From NCBI GenBank assembly GCA_016800925.1, contig JABCPU010000132.1:101884-165883 (forward strand): a DNA stretch of 64,000 nt, written 5' to 3'. Under the pieces are notes generated by a model, which saw only the letters and a list, made by a program, of their open reading frames with translations, was not told the DNA's origin and searched no databases. The DNA comes from Suillus spraguei. Lineage: Eukaryota; Basidiomycota; Agaricomycetes; Boletales; Suillaceae. The translations under genes were made by a program, and so were the position numbers. Positions 11,648-27,165 of this stretch are shown in pieces. Positions within the stretch are counted from its first letter, which is position 1. The number at the start of each line of letters is the position of its first letter.

Positions 11648-13290
11648 ATGGAGTATTCGGGTGACGATATCACAACGGCTAGGACTCTGCAATACTTAGC
11701 GGTTTGTCGCTTCCTCGATGTGGCAATATAATAACTAATATGCTACGGGTGATCATTAGTACGTATGCGGTGCGTCCTGTCTTCAGAACATATCATATTC
11801 TTCCTGACTCCAACCAGCGGCATTGATTACATTATGGGTATGCATGTCCCGGTCTGGTCCTGTCCACAGTCAAACATGTCAATCCAGGTCTATGATTATA
11901 TTTGTTCACTTCATGATGAGGTAAGTAACGTGCTTGTTCTGTGGTATGCCTCGCTTCAGATATTGAAATTTGCTGTTCGAAGTGGACATTCCTGCTTCGG
12001 TCGCGCTGGACCAAAGTAAAATACCTTTATGTCACTGCACGATATGTACCATTTTTCCTCATCGCCGTGTACATATGTCGTGCGTTCATTCCCAACACAT
12101 CCCCCGATGCTGAGTGATATGTTGTGCTTTTCAGAAGTCTTTATCCCGGATGAGAGCCCCAAGGTATGTGAACGTGTAGCAGACTTCCACTAACGACGAC
12201 ACTCACTGCATGACCTGGCCAGACATGCAAGATGTTCATCAACATTTTCTCATGTACGTGAATGACACATGTTACATGCACGTTCTTACCGAGCGTTGTT
12301 CTTTCCACCTCCAGGTTTTGTAGTGATATCACTCACTTGCTCTGAATGTATCTCCTTCCTCACGACACAAACGTATTTCTGATCCAATTCATCCAGGCTT
12401 TTTTGTGCTCAGGACATATGCGCTCTGGAGCAACAATAGAACCGTACTCGTAGTCATGCTGTCGACTCTTTTTGTGAGTCTTGTGTCCTCGCCACACCCA
12501 AGCTCGTGATTGCTAACTCAGTCAGGCCGTCATCGTATCATTCGTTGGCATTTGGTTTAGTGATGTTGCCACTTCTCAATATTGTTTGTGCTCCTCACCT
12601 TCCACAACTAGTATTTACATACGTTCACTACATTGTCATAGTCACGAATAGCGCGATCCCAGGGATCACAGTGATCACGGGCGGCTACAGGACCTCTAGC
12701 AGTGTCGAACTGTACCTGCCGTTTGTTCTGTTGTTTGTCTTTCAACTGGGTATGCGTCGCCAGCAACCACTTTACATTACAAATGCGCGCTTACTGACAC
12801 TCTCCCCAGGACTGCTCTCCCTCACACTCATACGTACTATACAAGACTGGCAGTCGACAAGATACCCACTCTATACTGCCCTGGTGAAGCACAATATATT
12901 CTACTATGTATGTGGTCTGGGTGAGTCAGGATTTACGTATGTTCCGGTGATAATCATTATTCGAGAAGTTTTCTCAGCCTTGAACGTCGTTGTGCCAGTG
13001 ATATTTCCGGACGTGCGTAAACCTGCTAATACCCTTCAATATGATAGAAACATTGATATTTCGCACCCCCAGTCTGCATACCACTCCTTCCTCGAAAAGT
13101 ACGCATTTCGTCATCTGTCGTGAATTCCTACTGACAATACCCTCAAATAAATATATACAGTTTTGAGATCTTTATCCTTGCAATCCTCGCCACGCGGATG
13201 CACCTCTGTCTCTGGCATATCGACAACACCGTCCACGATTTTAATACCCTCATGTGGATTTCCATGTCGGACATGTCACCTGCAGCCTGA
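11648..13290 (+). CDS. DUF6533-domain multi-pass membrane protein, copy 1 (14 exons)
   Basis: This belongs to the basidiomycete family with an N-terminal DUF6533 domain and about seven membrane segments. Its function is unknown. Fourteen exons give a continuous frame of 283 codons: 11648-11705, 11818-11837, 11888-11920, 11983-12079, 12135-12163, 12223-12253, 12315-12347, 12397-12473, 12526-12583, 12642-12749, 12810-12914, 12966-13012, 13073-13098 and 13161-13290. Diagnostic segments are VYDYICSLHDEWTFLLRSRW, CFFVLRTYALWNNNRTVLVV, ELYLPFVLLFVFQLG, YTALVKHNIFYY and ILAILATRMHL. The start ATG opens MEYSGDDITTARTLQYLAV, the usual beginning. No disabling change was seen. It is one of a tandem pair with the gene at 15704. 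Confidence 0.85.
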
Positions 13291-13441
13291 GACCGGCGCA
13301 CTGTGCGACGTCTTAAAGCGTGGCGTTATTTGGTGTTGTTCGTAGAGTAAGGTATGGGTTCTACCGACTTGCAATGCAGGATGATATCAACTGACAGGCC
13401 ATAGACCCCTAATATTTCATACACGGTTGACAGATCATAAC

Positions 13442-14476
13442 AATCGATGAGTCCATCAGTTTTGATCGCGGCACAAAATGTACACCTGAACGTAGTGCTG
13501 ATACCCACCGTGAGTCAGCCGGCGTATTTGCAATCACCTTCCATCCACTATCCTGGCTGTTGTCCATCAATGACACTGCCCATCATCATGATGTCGATTG
13601 CACGGCATCAACCTAGCTCTATTCAGCTTGAAGATAATGGCGTTGCCAATCAGATGTTTACAGCCGCAGAAAAGAATATTCGCTTGCTGAACAGCATAAT
13701 CCTCCTCACGAATTCCCAGCAGCTCACCTTCGTCTCGCCCCCAAGCATATCCGCCTGCATTAAGCCGAAGGTTAGACTGACAGGGAGGAGCCTCAACTTG
13801 ACGTACCAATGATGTTTCAAATTTCAAAGATAGATATTTCCGTCCAGTGGTCGAATATTTCCTGTTCAATCATTCTTCCATCGTACAGATCTCCACATGA
13901 AAGAAAAGCGTGATGTTTACAAGGGCACCTAAACATTAAAGTCAGCCTCAGCGCCCCTGCTATTTCCACTATCCTTTACACGACAATTTGCGGCACGACT
14001 GGCAAAGCCGCTTCAAGCACCCCGCATACGACAAGGCACGCAGCGATCGCATATCTTCGCCTGACAACTTCCGCATGCGACAAATTTAAGAAATTCGATC
14101 ATCACCCCGTCGTCCATATCTGACTCCTCTTCTACGTAGTCATAGCAGAGGTTCGCGCGGTGGCACTGTTGACACTCGTCGATATAAAATCAAGAGCAGC
14201 AGAACGGCCGGTTGCAGCGCGGACAGTAAGTGAAGACCCATGATTATGTTCCACGCTGTGGTCGTACGCCCATAACTCCTTGCACAGACACGTCATATCA
14301 CCGCTTGCGCACTTTGGGAAGATTGTTTGAGACCAACATAGTGTGTTGTTGCAACTGTCACACAGGAAGATCGCTTTCCATACAGGAACCGCGCTTCGGA
14401 GGGTGAACGCGTGCGGATTGGGCGTATGCGACGACCAGGTCAGAAAGTACGTACTACTTACTGCCGGGTAATCCAC
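13442..14476 (-). pseudogene. Cysteine-rich, probably zinc-binding protein, copy 1 (decayed)
   Basis: On the minus strand this reads as a series of Cys pairs: CDSCNNTLC, then YCPRCNRPFC, CQQCHRANLC, CGSCQAKICDRCVPCR, and at the far end a CxxC in TTFRCTFC. Spaced CxxC pairs suggest several zinc knuckles or RING-like modules. The coding frame is broken. One base is missing before YCPRC relative to copy 2 (near 14235). A TGA follows FCCS where a Cys or Trp codon is expected (near 14190), and other stops separate the blocks. It lies immediately downstream of, and convergent with, the first DUF6533 gene, in the same arrangement as copy 2. No named family recognised. Confidence 0.5.
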
Positions 14477-14487
14477 TCCTGCTGCTC

Positions 14488-14775
14488 AGGCTTATGAGAC
14501 CCCCTTGCGTCATCACTCGATGGTTTGGTGCCATAGTAGATCACGAAGGCCAGGTGGAGTTAAGACAAACGAATACAAAGAAATCTTTCCCAGGAGTTTG
14601 AAGAGTGCCCGCGGAACCTCAGATGCGATCATTCTAGGCTTTCTAGCCGTGGCCAGCATGGCTGAAACAGTTATTTCCATAATCCGTCTTGGCCGTTTTA
14701 TCAAAGATGCTGGCACAGGGATGATGTCGTCAGTCGTAATATTTCTGGATTTATCGAAATCGGGTGGATGATAGG
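14488..14775 (-). pseudogene. Fragment duplicated from exon 1 of the 8740-10284 gene
   Basis: On the minus strand the segment reads IKRPRRIMEITVSAMLATAR and LFKLLGKISLYSFVLT, closely matching exon 1 of the gene at 8740-10284. The nucleotide match covers roughly 9990-10310 and includes noncoding flank. A short insertion (ctttctag near 14639) shifts the frame, and no second exon follows. It marks the left end of the second unit of a tandem duplication. Confidence 0.7.
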
Positions 14776-14789
14776 TGACGTGAATGGCC

Positions 14790-15703
14790 CGGGTAGCTGT
14801 TTGTTTACCGCTATTAGGTCACGTGCAAAGTCCGCAAAATTCTCACGGTAGCATCCTGTGTACGACGGTCAATTGATCTGTATTATACATTAGACCGCCA
14901 ATTCTTCACGCGATATTAATGGTTTATGCACTGGTGCGGTACACGTTTTCTGATAGTACGTATATCTGACAATGCACAGCTTCCGCCAACGTTCTCGCGC
15001 TGAAGACCGGCGTTGTTCTCCCTTCAATATAATAAGCACCCTTGCCATATACACAAAACCGTGTCACTGTCTACAATTATTATCATGAGACTAGGGGGGA
15101 ATTTCACCATTTTCGTCAGTAAATCACTTTGCCTCTGGACCAAGTTGTGACCAGCCATTTTTTGGTGGTGGGAAAAAACGTGTTTGACAGATGTTGATAT
15201 GTTCTCATTGCTCAGATCTTGGAAGAGATGCCTCTGATGGTGGACCGTGGGAACAGTCGAGGTTGGCAGCTTATCAGATACAGTGTACGTATCCTTTCCC
15301 GCAATCATATCTTCGAGTTGATGTCCACGTTCTCATCCAGTTCCATCCACGTTCGTCTTTCATCACCGGCTTATGATAATGTTTTCCCTTAGTCTTTTGA
15401 ATTGAGACTGAGTTCCTGCTCTTTCCTGGTATAAGCCTATATACAGGTCTGAAAGTGGAGCTAGTAGGCTCTCCAAAATGGCGTGATACAAATCAACGTA
15501 AGCGTAAGTGACACCCTGAGTTTGTGCTCGTTCAATCTAACCATATAAGTAGGAACGTTTTGCGTCTGTGCTTCTGAACACGGGTATGATTATTGCGCCT
15601 TCACGTTGACGGGTTCCTGGTCCCTTCTGAGTGACTCATAAGATAAAGCGCATTCTGTGGGCACAAAACGCATCTATCTAAACTGCCTCTCGATTGAGTA
15701 TAA
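14790..15703. other. Upstream region of the second DUF6533 gene, with a dispersed repeat
   Basis: This is partly similar to 11180-11647 and probably carries the copy 2 promoter. At about 15105-15180 there is a segment of some 60 bp that recurs in inverted orientation at about 23885-23975. No gene seen. Confidence 0.4.
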
Positions 15704-17363
15704 ATGGAGTATTCGGATAATGATATCAAAACGGCCAGGACTCTGCAATACTTAGCGGTTTGTCGCTTCCTCGATATGATGGCAAGATAATAACTAATAT
15801 GCCACGGGTGGCCATTAGTACGTATGCAGTGCGTCCTGTCTTCAGAACATATTCTTCCTGACTCTAACGCGACGACCCAGCGGCATTGATTACATTATGG
15901 GTATGCATGTCCCGGTCTGGTCCTGTCCACAGTCAAACATGTCAATCCAGGTCTATGATTATATTTGTTCACTTCATGATGAGGTAAGTAACGTGCTTGT
16001 TCTGTGGTATGCCTCGCTTCAGATATTGAAATATGCTGTTCGAAGTGGACATTCCTGCTCCGATCGCGTTGGACCATAGTAAAATACCTTTATGTCACTG
16101 CACGATATGTACCAATTTTCCTCATTGCCGCGTACATATGTCGTGCGTTCATTCCCAGCACACATCCCCCGATGCTGAGTTGATATGTTGTGCTTTTTCA
16201 GAAGTCTTTATCCCGGATGAGAGCCCCAAGGTATGTGAACGTGTAGCAGACTTCCACTAACGACGACACTCACTGCATGACCTGGCCAGACATGCAAGAT
16301 GTTCATCAATATTTTCTCATGTACGTGAATGACACATGTTACATGCACGTTCTTACCGAGCGTTGTTCTTTCCACTCCAGGTTTTGTAGTGATATCACTC
16401 ACTTGCTCTGAATGTATCTCCTTCCTCACGACACAAACGTATTTCTGATCCAATTCATCAGGCTTTTTTGTGCTCAGGACATATGCGCTCTGGAGCAACA
16501 ATAGAACCGTACTCGTAGTCATGCTGTCGACTCTTTTTGTGAGTCTTGTGTCCTCGCCACACCCAAGCTCGTGATTGCTAACTCAGTCAGGCCGTCATCG
16601 TATCATTCGTTGGCATTTGGTTTAGTGATGTTGCCACTTCTCAATATTGTTTGTGCTCTCACCTTCCCCAACTAGTATTTACATATATTCACTCCACTGT
16701 CATAGTTACGAGCAGCGTGATCCCAGGGATTCCAGGCATCACAGGTGGCTACCGGACCTCGAGCAGTGTCCAACTGTACCTCCCGTTTGTTCTCTTGTTC
16801 ATGTTTCAGCTGGGTATATGTCTCTGGAAACTGGCATACATTTTCAACGCGCGCTTACTGATGCTCTCCCCAGGACTGCTCTGCCTCACGCTCATACGTG
16901 CTATAGAGAGCTGGCGGTTGGCCAAATGCCCACTCTATGCTGCCCTAGTGAAGCATAACATATTCTACTATATGTGCGGTCTGCGTGAGCCAGGATTTAC
17001 ATATGTTTCAATGCTCGTCGGTGATAATCATTATTCAAAAGTTTTCTCGGCCTTGAACGTCCTTGTGCCAGTGATATTTCCAGATGTACGTAAACCTGCT
17101 AATACCCTTCAATATGATGGAATCATTGATGTTTCACACACTCAGTCTGCATACCACACCTTCCTCAAAAAGTATGCACTCCATCCTTTGTCGTGGATTC
17201 CTACTAACAATACCCTCAAATACATATGTACAGTTTAGAGGTGTTTATCCTTGCAATCCTCGCCACACGGATGCACCTTCTTCTCTGGCATATCGACAAC
17301 CCCGTGCACAAACGTGATGCCGTCACGTACATTTCCATGTCGGACATGTCACCTGCAGCCTGA
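15704..17363 (+). CDS. DUF6533-domain multi-pass membrane protein, copy 2
   Basis: This is the tandem paralogue of the gene at 11648, with the same 14-exon layout and the same landmarks: VYDYICSLHDE, then WTFLLRSRWTIVKYLYVTAR, VLRTYALWNNNRTVL, LYLPFVLLFMFQLG, YAALVKHNIFYY and ILATRMHL. The start ATG is at 15704 (MEYSDNDIKTARTLQYLAV) and the stop at 17361-17363. The acceptor of exon 12 has moved three bases because the AG used in copy 1 is lost (ttcgag became ttcaaa), which removes one residue but keeps the frame. I found no disabling change. From roughly 15880 to 16665 it is almost identical to copy 1, introns included, whereas the flanks and the 3' half are visibly more diverged. Confidence 0.83.
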
Positions 17364-17699
17364 GACCATGCTTTGTGACGTCTTTTTATTTGGTGTTGTT
17401 CGGTATGAATCATGGGATGACTGATCTAGGTAGCTTGGCGCGATAGATTTCTTGATATCGCTATCGCAGAGCCCGCACTACAAATCTGTCTGTACAGTAG
17501 AGAGTTCATGACCAATGATGAAAACTCCTGCAAGTTGGGTTTGCATACCGAGTTGAGTAATCATTACTCTCTTCCGACGTGTATATTTTTCAGGCACCCG
17601 GCACAGGGTGGTGACACCCAGCCAAAACCTACAAGTGATCGATTCCACCTGTCACCAACTGACAAGTCATAGACCCCTGATATTTCACACATTCAACGG

Positions 17700-18433
17700 A
17701 TCCTAACAATCGATGTCATCAATTTCGATCGCAGGACACAGCGGGCACTTGAACGTAGTGTTGATATACCCATTGTGCAGCAGTTTTGAGAACACTAAAG
17801 AAGGGTTCTGCGAAGGCGCTCTTGAGGAGGATGCAAATATCTCTTCTAGGGTTGCCATACTGGCACATGTACATGTTCCCGTGTATTTGTCTCTGCCTCA
17901 GTCACAGAATAATCTTCCTCATAAATTCCCAGCAGCTTGCCTTCGTCTCGTTCTAAAGCCTATCCGTATCAGGCCGAAGGACCGACGGGAAGCTCTAACT
18001 CAAGATATTATTTCGAATTTCCAAATTTCAAAACGGGAAATTTCCGTCAGTTATCAAATATCTCCTGTCCGATGATTCCTGAGTCACATGAAAGCAAATT
18101 CAACGTTAATTCATCGCAAAAGATTCTGAATATTGGCCGGTTGCAGCGCGGACAGCAAATGAAGTCCCCTGGAATATGTTCTGTGTAGGGGTCGCATGAT
18201 GCCCATACTTTCTGGCATGTGTCACACCACTGCTTGCGCACTCCAGACAAATCAGTGTGGCTTGTTCAACGACAGGATGTCGACTTCGCGAGTACGAACT
18301 CATAGATGTCTGCCATGACCGACGCAAGTTTGCATAGGATGGGAATGCACATGTTTTGTACAGTCTGCAGGTCACAGAACGCGACAATATGTGGCGACAG
18401 CTCAAAGTAGTAGGTGGACTTAAGACGATCACT
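17700..18433 (-). pseudogene. Cysteine-rich, probably zinc-binding protein, copy 2 (decayed)
   Basis: This is the paralogue of the cysteine-rich sequence at 13442-14476, in the same position downstream of a DUF6533 gene. The minus strand shows WCDTCQKVWASCDPY, then CCPRCNRPIF, and a conserved C-terminal end TTFKCPLCPAIEIDDIDC before a stop. After CCPRCNRP the frame runs into a stop where copy 1 still shows more Cys pairs, so the central region has degenerated. No continuous gene model could be built. Confidence 0.45.
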
Positions 18434-18846
18434 GCAATGTCACCAGGTGATAGCTTAGTTGCAAGAACGCCAGGCTTAGGCGTCTATGTGATCTCTGTAA
18501 TTTTCTTTTCTTAGCAACGTCTGGTGCCAGGGAGAAAGTTATGTCTGAGCGGCGGGCGCCAATACTTACGGACAGAAGCTGATTTGACAATCTTCTACGC
18601 ATATATCCAAATATAATCCGGACCTACCGAGCAATGTTCCACGATACTTATTTCTGGACGTACTTTTGTAGATGAGGTGCTCAGACAGCCTACGTCAGTG
18701 TTCAATCATGCCAACAATAGATACAGCGAAATGATGCAAGATGTCAAAGTAATAATGGAGAGATGAGTAACAGGATGTTACCGACCAACATGTTGTCGAC
18801 TGCGGTCGAGACTCGATTGCCAGGACTATAATAGTAAAGCCGACCA
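18434..18846. other. Intergenic region, no gene recognised
   Basis: About 400 bp between the cysteine-rich pseudogene and the end of the ZIP transporter. No coding or repeat signal was seen. Confidence 0.3.
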
Positions 18847-20561
18847 TCACATCCCCACGAGTGCCATAGCTACCACTCCCGCGCCCAAGCTCCCCAGCGC
18901 AAGCGCCTGTTTCCAAAGCTCACTACGCCACAAAAGCGGGTCCATTACAAAGTCTCCCGCAAGCATCTCGACGCATGCGGCATACATCAACATCCCCGCA
19001 GAAACTGCAGACATGATTCCTTGAATGAGGAGCATTTCCACTGTCAAGGGGTAGGGCTGTGTCAGAACAGGTAATAGGAATATGAATATTGCAATGATAC
19101 GTACCGACGTCGTGACCCCGCCTGAATGCCAGTAGGCCGATTACGATGCCTGCAGGGTTGGTGACTGAAAAAAGCACGATAAGAGTAGACCGTAAAATGG
19201 CCATATACTTAATGCCTCCATCGTCCGACGAAGGAAGAGATGCTATCCGAATGCCCAGCGAGAGCCCCTCAAAAAGCTGGTGAAAAATAACAGCCACGAG
19301 GAGTGACGCTGTAATAGAATTTGTACTCGATATCGATCAAGTCAAAGAAAATTACGCACTAAACTCGGAGCCCTGAGTGATCGCTAGTGTTAGACCTATG
19401 ATGACGGAATGTATCATAATGCCTAATTGCAAGACCTAGAAAATGAATTAATCCACGGGAATTTTGAACAAGTGTGATGCGCACGAGAATGCCAACAATC
19501 TGCCTCTTCTTTCCAACTTGAACTTCTTCTATTTCTGAATCGAGCGCATGTGAATGCCCATGCCCAGCATGCAGCTCCCGGTCATCCGCGTGTACAATAC
19601 CATTCGCGATACCCTGTTCGAATTCTTCCGGGCCATATGATGATGACAACTTGAATCCGCGTTCATGGTGCGTATCATGAGAACACCTAGATTCATGTCT
19701 ATGGTGTCCTTCGAAGAAATAGGAATCGTGCATATGCGGTTGACTTGTAGACCCATACGAGAACGATCGTGTACGTCGAGGGCTTCGTGAGGAATGGGAA
19801 GATACGAGATGCGTGCGCTCCGATTGGGAAGCACAGCATTCTAGTGGCTTTGGCGTCTCAATGCGACGGGTAGGTGACGTGGAAGCAGGTATTATCGGGG
19901 TAGTTGATTCTGGAGATGGAATTGGTGAATTGTATGACTGGAGCCGGTCCACGTATGAGGTAGATACATCTGACGGCCGATCAATGAGGACTCATTTTTG
20001 TAGCGATGCGGGACACGTACATTCAATCAAGAATATAGACAAAAGCGAAGTTAGGCTATTGAACGGAACATATTTGTTAGAGAAGACGCGAGAAATAGGG
20101 CGACGCACACAATGAGACCAGTAAAATCCCCTATCTTCGAGTGAGAGCGTAGAACTGGTTTACTCAAAGCCTCAAAGGATTCTTGGAGAAGATGAACAAA
20201 TGCTGTGGACAGAATAACACCTGATGATGTTCAGAAGCTGGGATTCCAAATTGAGTAATCGCTCACCTGTTCCAAAATGTTTTCCGATAAAAAAGACAAT
20301 ACGAGGTATTTGAAGAAATTTGAGGCGCTTCGAGAGCAAAGGAAATGATGATGCTATTAAATAGTCAGTAGTATCGCGAAACGCATGCTGCTCATGATAA
20401 GATACCAGTAACACACCGAAAAGAGACACAACAAATATAATGCATATCGCGCTGATACGAGAACGTACAAGTTCTACATTTGAACGCATACCTAGCACGG
20501 CGCCTGTATTCACGTAGTAACAGAAATAGTGAGCTTGTGGCAAAGTGCTCAGACTTATCAT
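18847..20561 (-). CDS. ZIP-family zinc/iron transporter (Zrt-like), 8 exons
   Basis: ZIP proteins move zinc or iron into the cytosol. Exons on the minus strand are 20417-20561, 20267-20353, 20109-20220, 20021-20055, 19485-19969, 19360-19435, 19105-19308 and 18847-19040, giving a continuous 445-residue frame. Landmarks in order: TM1 (ISAICIIFVVSLFGA), TM2 (KHFGTGVILSTAFVHLLQES), TM3, a long cytoplasmic loop with Ser-rich and His-rich stretches (EGHHRHES, HDTHHERG, HAGHGHSH), then the paired signature helices LGIMIHSVIIGLTLAITQGS and VAVIFHQLFEGLSLGIRIA with their metal-site histidines, and three more helices ending MALVGM. The His-rich loop is the typical zinc-sensing or zinc-buffering region. 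I chose the ATG at 20561 because of its GCCACC context; an in-frame ATG at 20579 would add six residues. Plasma-membrane location is inferred from the family. Confidence 0.92.
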
Positions 20562-20799
20562 GGTGGCGCACCGTAGCATCCGATTGGCTGGTCACCAAAT
20601 CCAAAATCAGTCATGACAATGGTTTTCGTGTTGTGAAGTGAGTCGTAGGGAGTCGTGCTCAATGCAAGCCTAGAGATGCTAAGTGGGTCGTGTTCTGTGC
20701 TTTCAAGCCTAGAAATATAGGAATACAGCAATACTGGTTGCCACAGGGCAATTGAAGGCTGCCGATCTTCAATACCAACAAGACAAGTATTTGGGGACC

Positions 20800-21180
20800 G
20801 CACCAGTCACTGACATAATAACTTAGTGCCATATGTCACACGCACAGCGTTTACCTGAACAGCTGCAGGAGTACCCTCAAAGCTGTTCTCAGGCCACGGC
20901 CTTTGGATAACACCACTTGTCTGAGCAGGGTTGCGTAAAAAAAAAGTTCATAAAGATGCCAAGAATGGTGTTTCTGAGCGCTTATCGGCCATAACCCTTG
21001 CAAAAAGGTTCATTTTGAGAAAGAAGACACAACAACACGTGCATTGCATCGCACAAGCATCTCCTGTTTCGCGCCAGAGCTTGAGGGTTCGCCAAAATGT
21101 GCTTTCAGAAAATCCGATGCAAGCAAGAATGTCTTCGAGTGCAAGGTGTTGATGCTCGTGAAGATTGACAGCAACCATTT
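20800..21180 (-). pseudogene. Helix-turn-helix fragment of a transposase (remnant)
   Basis: The minus-strand frame starting at 21178 reads HQHLALEDILACIGFSESTF, followed by WRTLKLWRETGD. This resembles the N-terminal helix-turn-helix of DDE transposases common in agaricomycetes. No catalytic core follows and the frame soon becomes low-complexity. It is interpreted as the truncated end of an old DNA transposon; the superfamily is not determined. Confidence 0.4.
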
Positions 21181-21447
21181 TGACGTCGCGACTGATTTTC
21201 CGGTATATGATAGTTGATTTGTGAAGTATGTATGTGACTAGTATTTATTTGTTTCTTCTTTCTCAAAATGTCGTTACTGTCAACCTTTTTGCAAACAGCT
21301 GTAAAACGTAACAGTTGGTAAGATGGTCGAGCGATTCTTAAAAATGTGCTTTTCAAAGCAATTCAGAAAATCAATACATGTAGTTTTTGGCGATCATGTC
21401 TCCATTAAGCTACAAGGTAGGGAATAGTACCATTTCCATCTTGAAAA

Positions 21448-25059
<3,612 letters not shown>

Positions 25060-25060
<1 letters not shown>

Positions 25061-27165
25061 ATTCCTTGGGCCAGTCGGTCTGGTAGCAGCGTTAACGCTC
25101 CTCCAGAACGGCATCCCAGTTTGCATCATTGATAAAGATCCCAACCCTCGCATTGGACAGCGCGGTCCTGGAATCTGGGTTTGTCATGACACCAATTCTC
25201 TGATGTCCTATAGTTTCTTTTAATTCATCATCTAGCAACGCTCCCTTGAACTCTTCAACTTCCTCAACGTCCCAGAAGTCAACGACCTGGGGAAACCCAT
25301 ACCCATATTTCGTTCCTACAAGCCTGGGACATTGGAACATCTAACCGACACTTCGATTGTTCCGCATATAGAACCTAGCTCCACGATACCGTTCGTTCGT
25401 ACTACTACGAGAACCACTGTCTTCTCGAGCGGCCATCCTGATGTTTTCTTACATTGTAGCATGCCCCAAAGCTGATAGGTCAACAACTCCTAGATGTGAT
25501 TCTGAGACGTCACCTCGAGAAAAGGCACCGAACTGCGTTCGTTCGAGCAGTCCGACGAAGGTGTCACAGCCGTTCTGGCAAAGAACGATGTATTAGAGAC
25601 TTTCCATGCCAAGTGGGTGATCGGCGCTGACGGCGCTAAAGGTAAGATTCGATCAATCTCAAACGCAATGGGATGGATTTGAATTATAGTTTGCAGGCAT
25701 CATGCACAAACAGCTTGGGCTTGGATTCTTGGGCGAGACTAAAGACGAACTCAGAATGGTCCTGGGAGATATTCGTTTGTGTGCCGTTGGTCTTGATAGA
25801 GTGGTGCGTCCGATTCCAAAAGTGCGCTCTTGATACTGTCTTGAAAGTATTGACACCAATTTGGAAGCTTCATGGGACGAGGGTATGTTCAGTTTCTACT
25901 CTTGGGAGAGACATGTATATTGACGCTAGGCAGCATCACATTGCGTCCAACAGACGAAATTGCCGATATGGCTGGCAATTTATGATCTCTGCTAATGATA
26001 TTGACCTGACAAAGCTCGTTCAGAGTGAGGAGCTGATCATGGAGACCATCGCATCGTTGATACTTATAAGTCGTCTGGGTGAACGAATTCAGGTGTGTTT
26101 TTATTATATCGATGCGTTTTCAATGTTTATTGGTTTAATTTAGGGTCAATAACCGCATGGTAAGTAAGTTTAGCGAGGGTCGATTATTTTTTGTGGGCAG
26201 TATGTTGTTCTGTTTATGAATGATGTGCCTGTGTTGATGCAAGTCTGCATAGATGCTGCTCAGTATGTCTATCTTTGAGTGCTGTCTTGCCAAACTGATT
26301 CCGACATATCTCCAGTGTACACAGCCCAGCCGGTGGTCAGGTATGCACGCTCTGATTAAATGCCGACACATACTCATTTATCCATCAACAGGGCCTTAAT
26401 TCAGCTATACAAGATGCTGTGGGTCTTAGAAATGCTGACACTACTGACTTCACATCAGTTCAATCTAGGTTGGAAACTCGCACTCGTCGAGAAAGGACTC
26501 GCAGACGAGTCTCTTCTTGAGACGTATAATGCTGAGCGTTTACCTGTCATCTCAGAGATGCTTCAAATGACCACTGGGATTCTCAACAAGGTGATAAAGA
26601 CAGACAACCCCATCGTTACCATGCTTGTGCCGGTTCAGTAGCATCATCTTCGATGAATTTGCAATTCCAGGGAAGCCTATCAATGCCTACGGGACACTTG
26701 ATCATGAGAACCTGGACGCTGGAGATAGGGCACCTGACGCACCAAATATGCTGCAGGTAGGGCGCGGAGAGTCTGACGTGAAGACACTTTTTGGTCTTTA
26801 TAGACCATCGTATCACACAGTGCTTGTGTTTGCACCGAGTCTTGAAGGTACTACCCCAGTATCAGGTGCGCTGGAGGCATACGACAAAAGCCTTGTGCGA
26901 TCGGCAGTCGTTCTGCCTTCATCTACAACAGGTGCCACTGTTGCATCCCCTGCTGAGCTCGATCAGGAGAGCCATGCTTATTCAGCTTACCTCGTGGAAG
27001 CTGGTCAGACGAAGGTGTTTGTGATACGGCCAGACGGGGTGACTGGAAGCAATTGTACATGGTGCAGAAGGCGTGAAGAAGCATTTCTCGGAATTTTTTT
27101 TTTTTTCAAATGTTTAGTGGGTTGTTCTTCTTTCTTGTATTCTGATATCACAACTCATTCGTATA
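25060..27165 (+). pseudogene. FAD-dependent aromatic monooxygenase (phenol hydroxylase-like), decayed
   Basis: Exon pieces in order spell the aromatic-ring FAD monooxygenase fold. They are GPVGLVAALTLLQNGIPVC (dinucleotide-binding start), LFNFLNVPEVNDLGKPIPIF, VIGADGAKG then IMHKQLGLGFLGETKDELRM, the second FAD motif DAAHVHSPAGGQGLNSAIQD, FNLGWKLALVEKGL, and a C-terminal thioredoxin-like domain ending QTKVFVIRPDGVTG. GT-AG introns join several of these. It is broken. The first exon with the full GxGxxG start is missing. One extra base in the A-run near 25520 and another near 27047 shift the frame, and the stretch before IDAAH no longer reads as the expected GD motif. A 15-base T run lies at the 3' end (27097-27111). 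A working enzyme would hydroxylate a phenolic substrate with NADPH and O2. Confidence 0.7.

Noticed and set aside
20558..20803. Minus-strand frame just upstream of the ZIP transporter, considered as an extra first exon.
   Set aside because: It ends in a different frame from the transporter start and resembles no ZIP N-terminus; the ATG at 20561 has good context.
27097..27111. T-run at the end of the FAD monooxygenase, considered as a reverse-transcribed tail.
   Set aside because: The gene pieces still contain introns, so it is not a processed retrocopy, and no target duplication flanks it.
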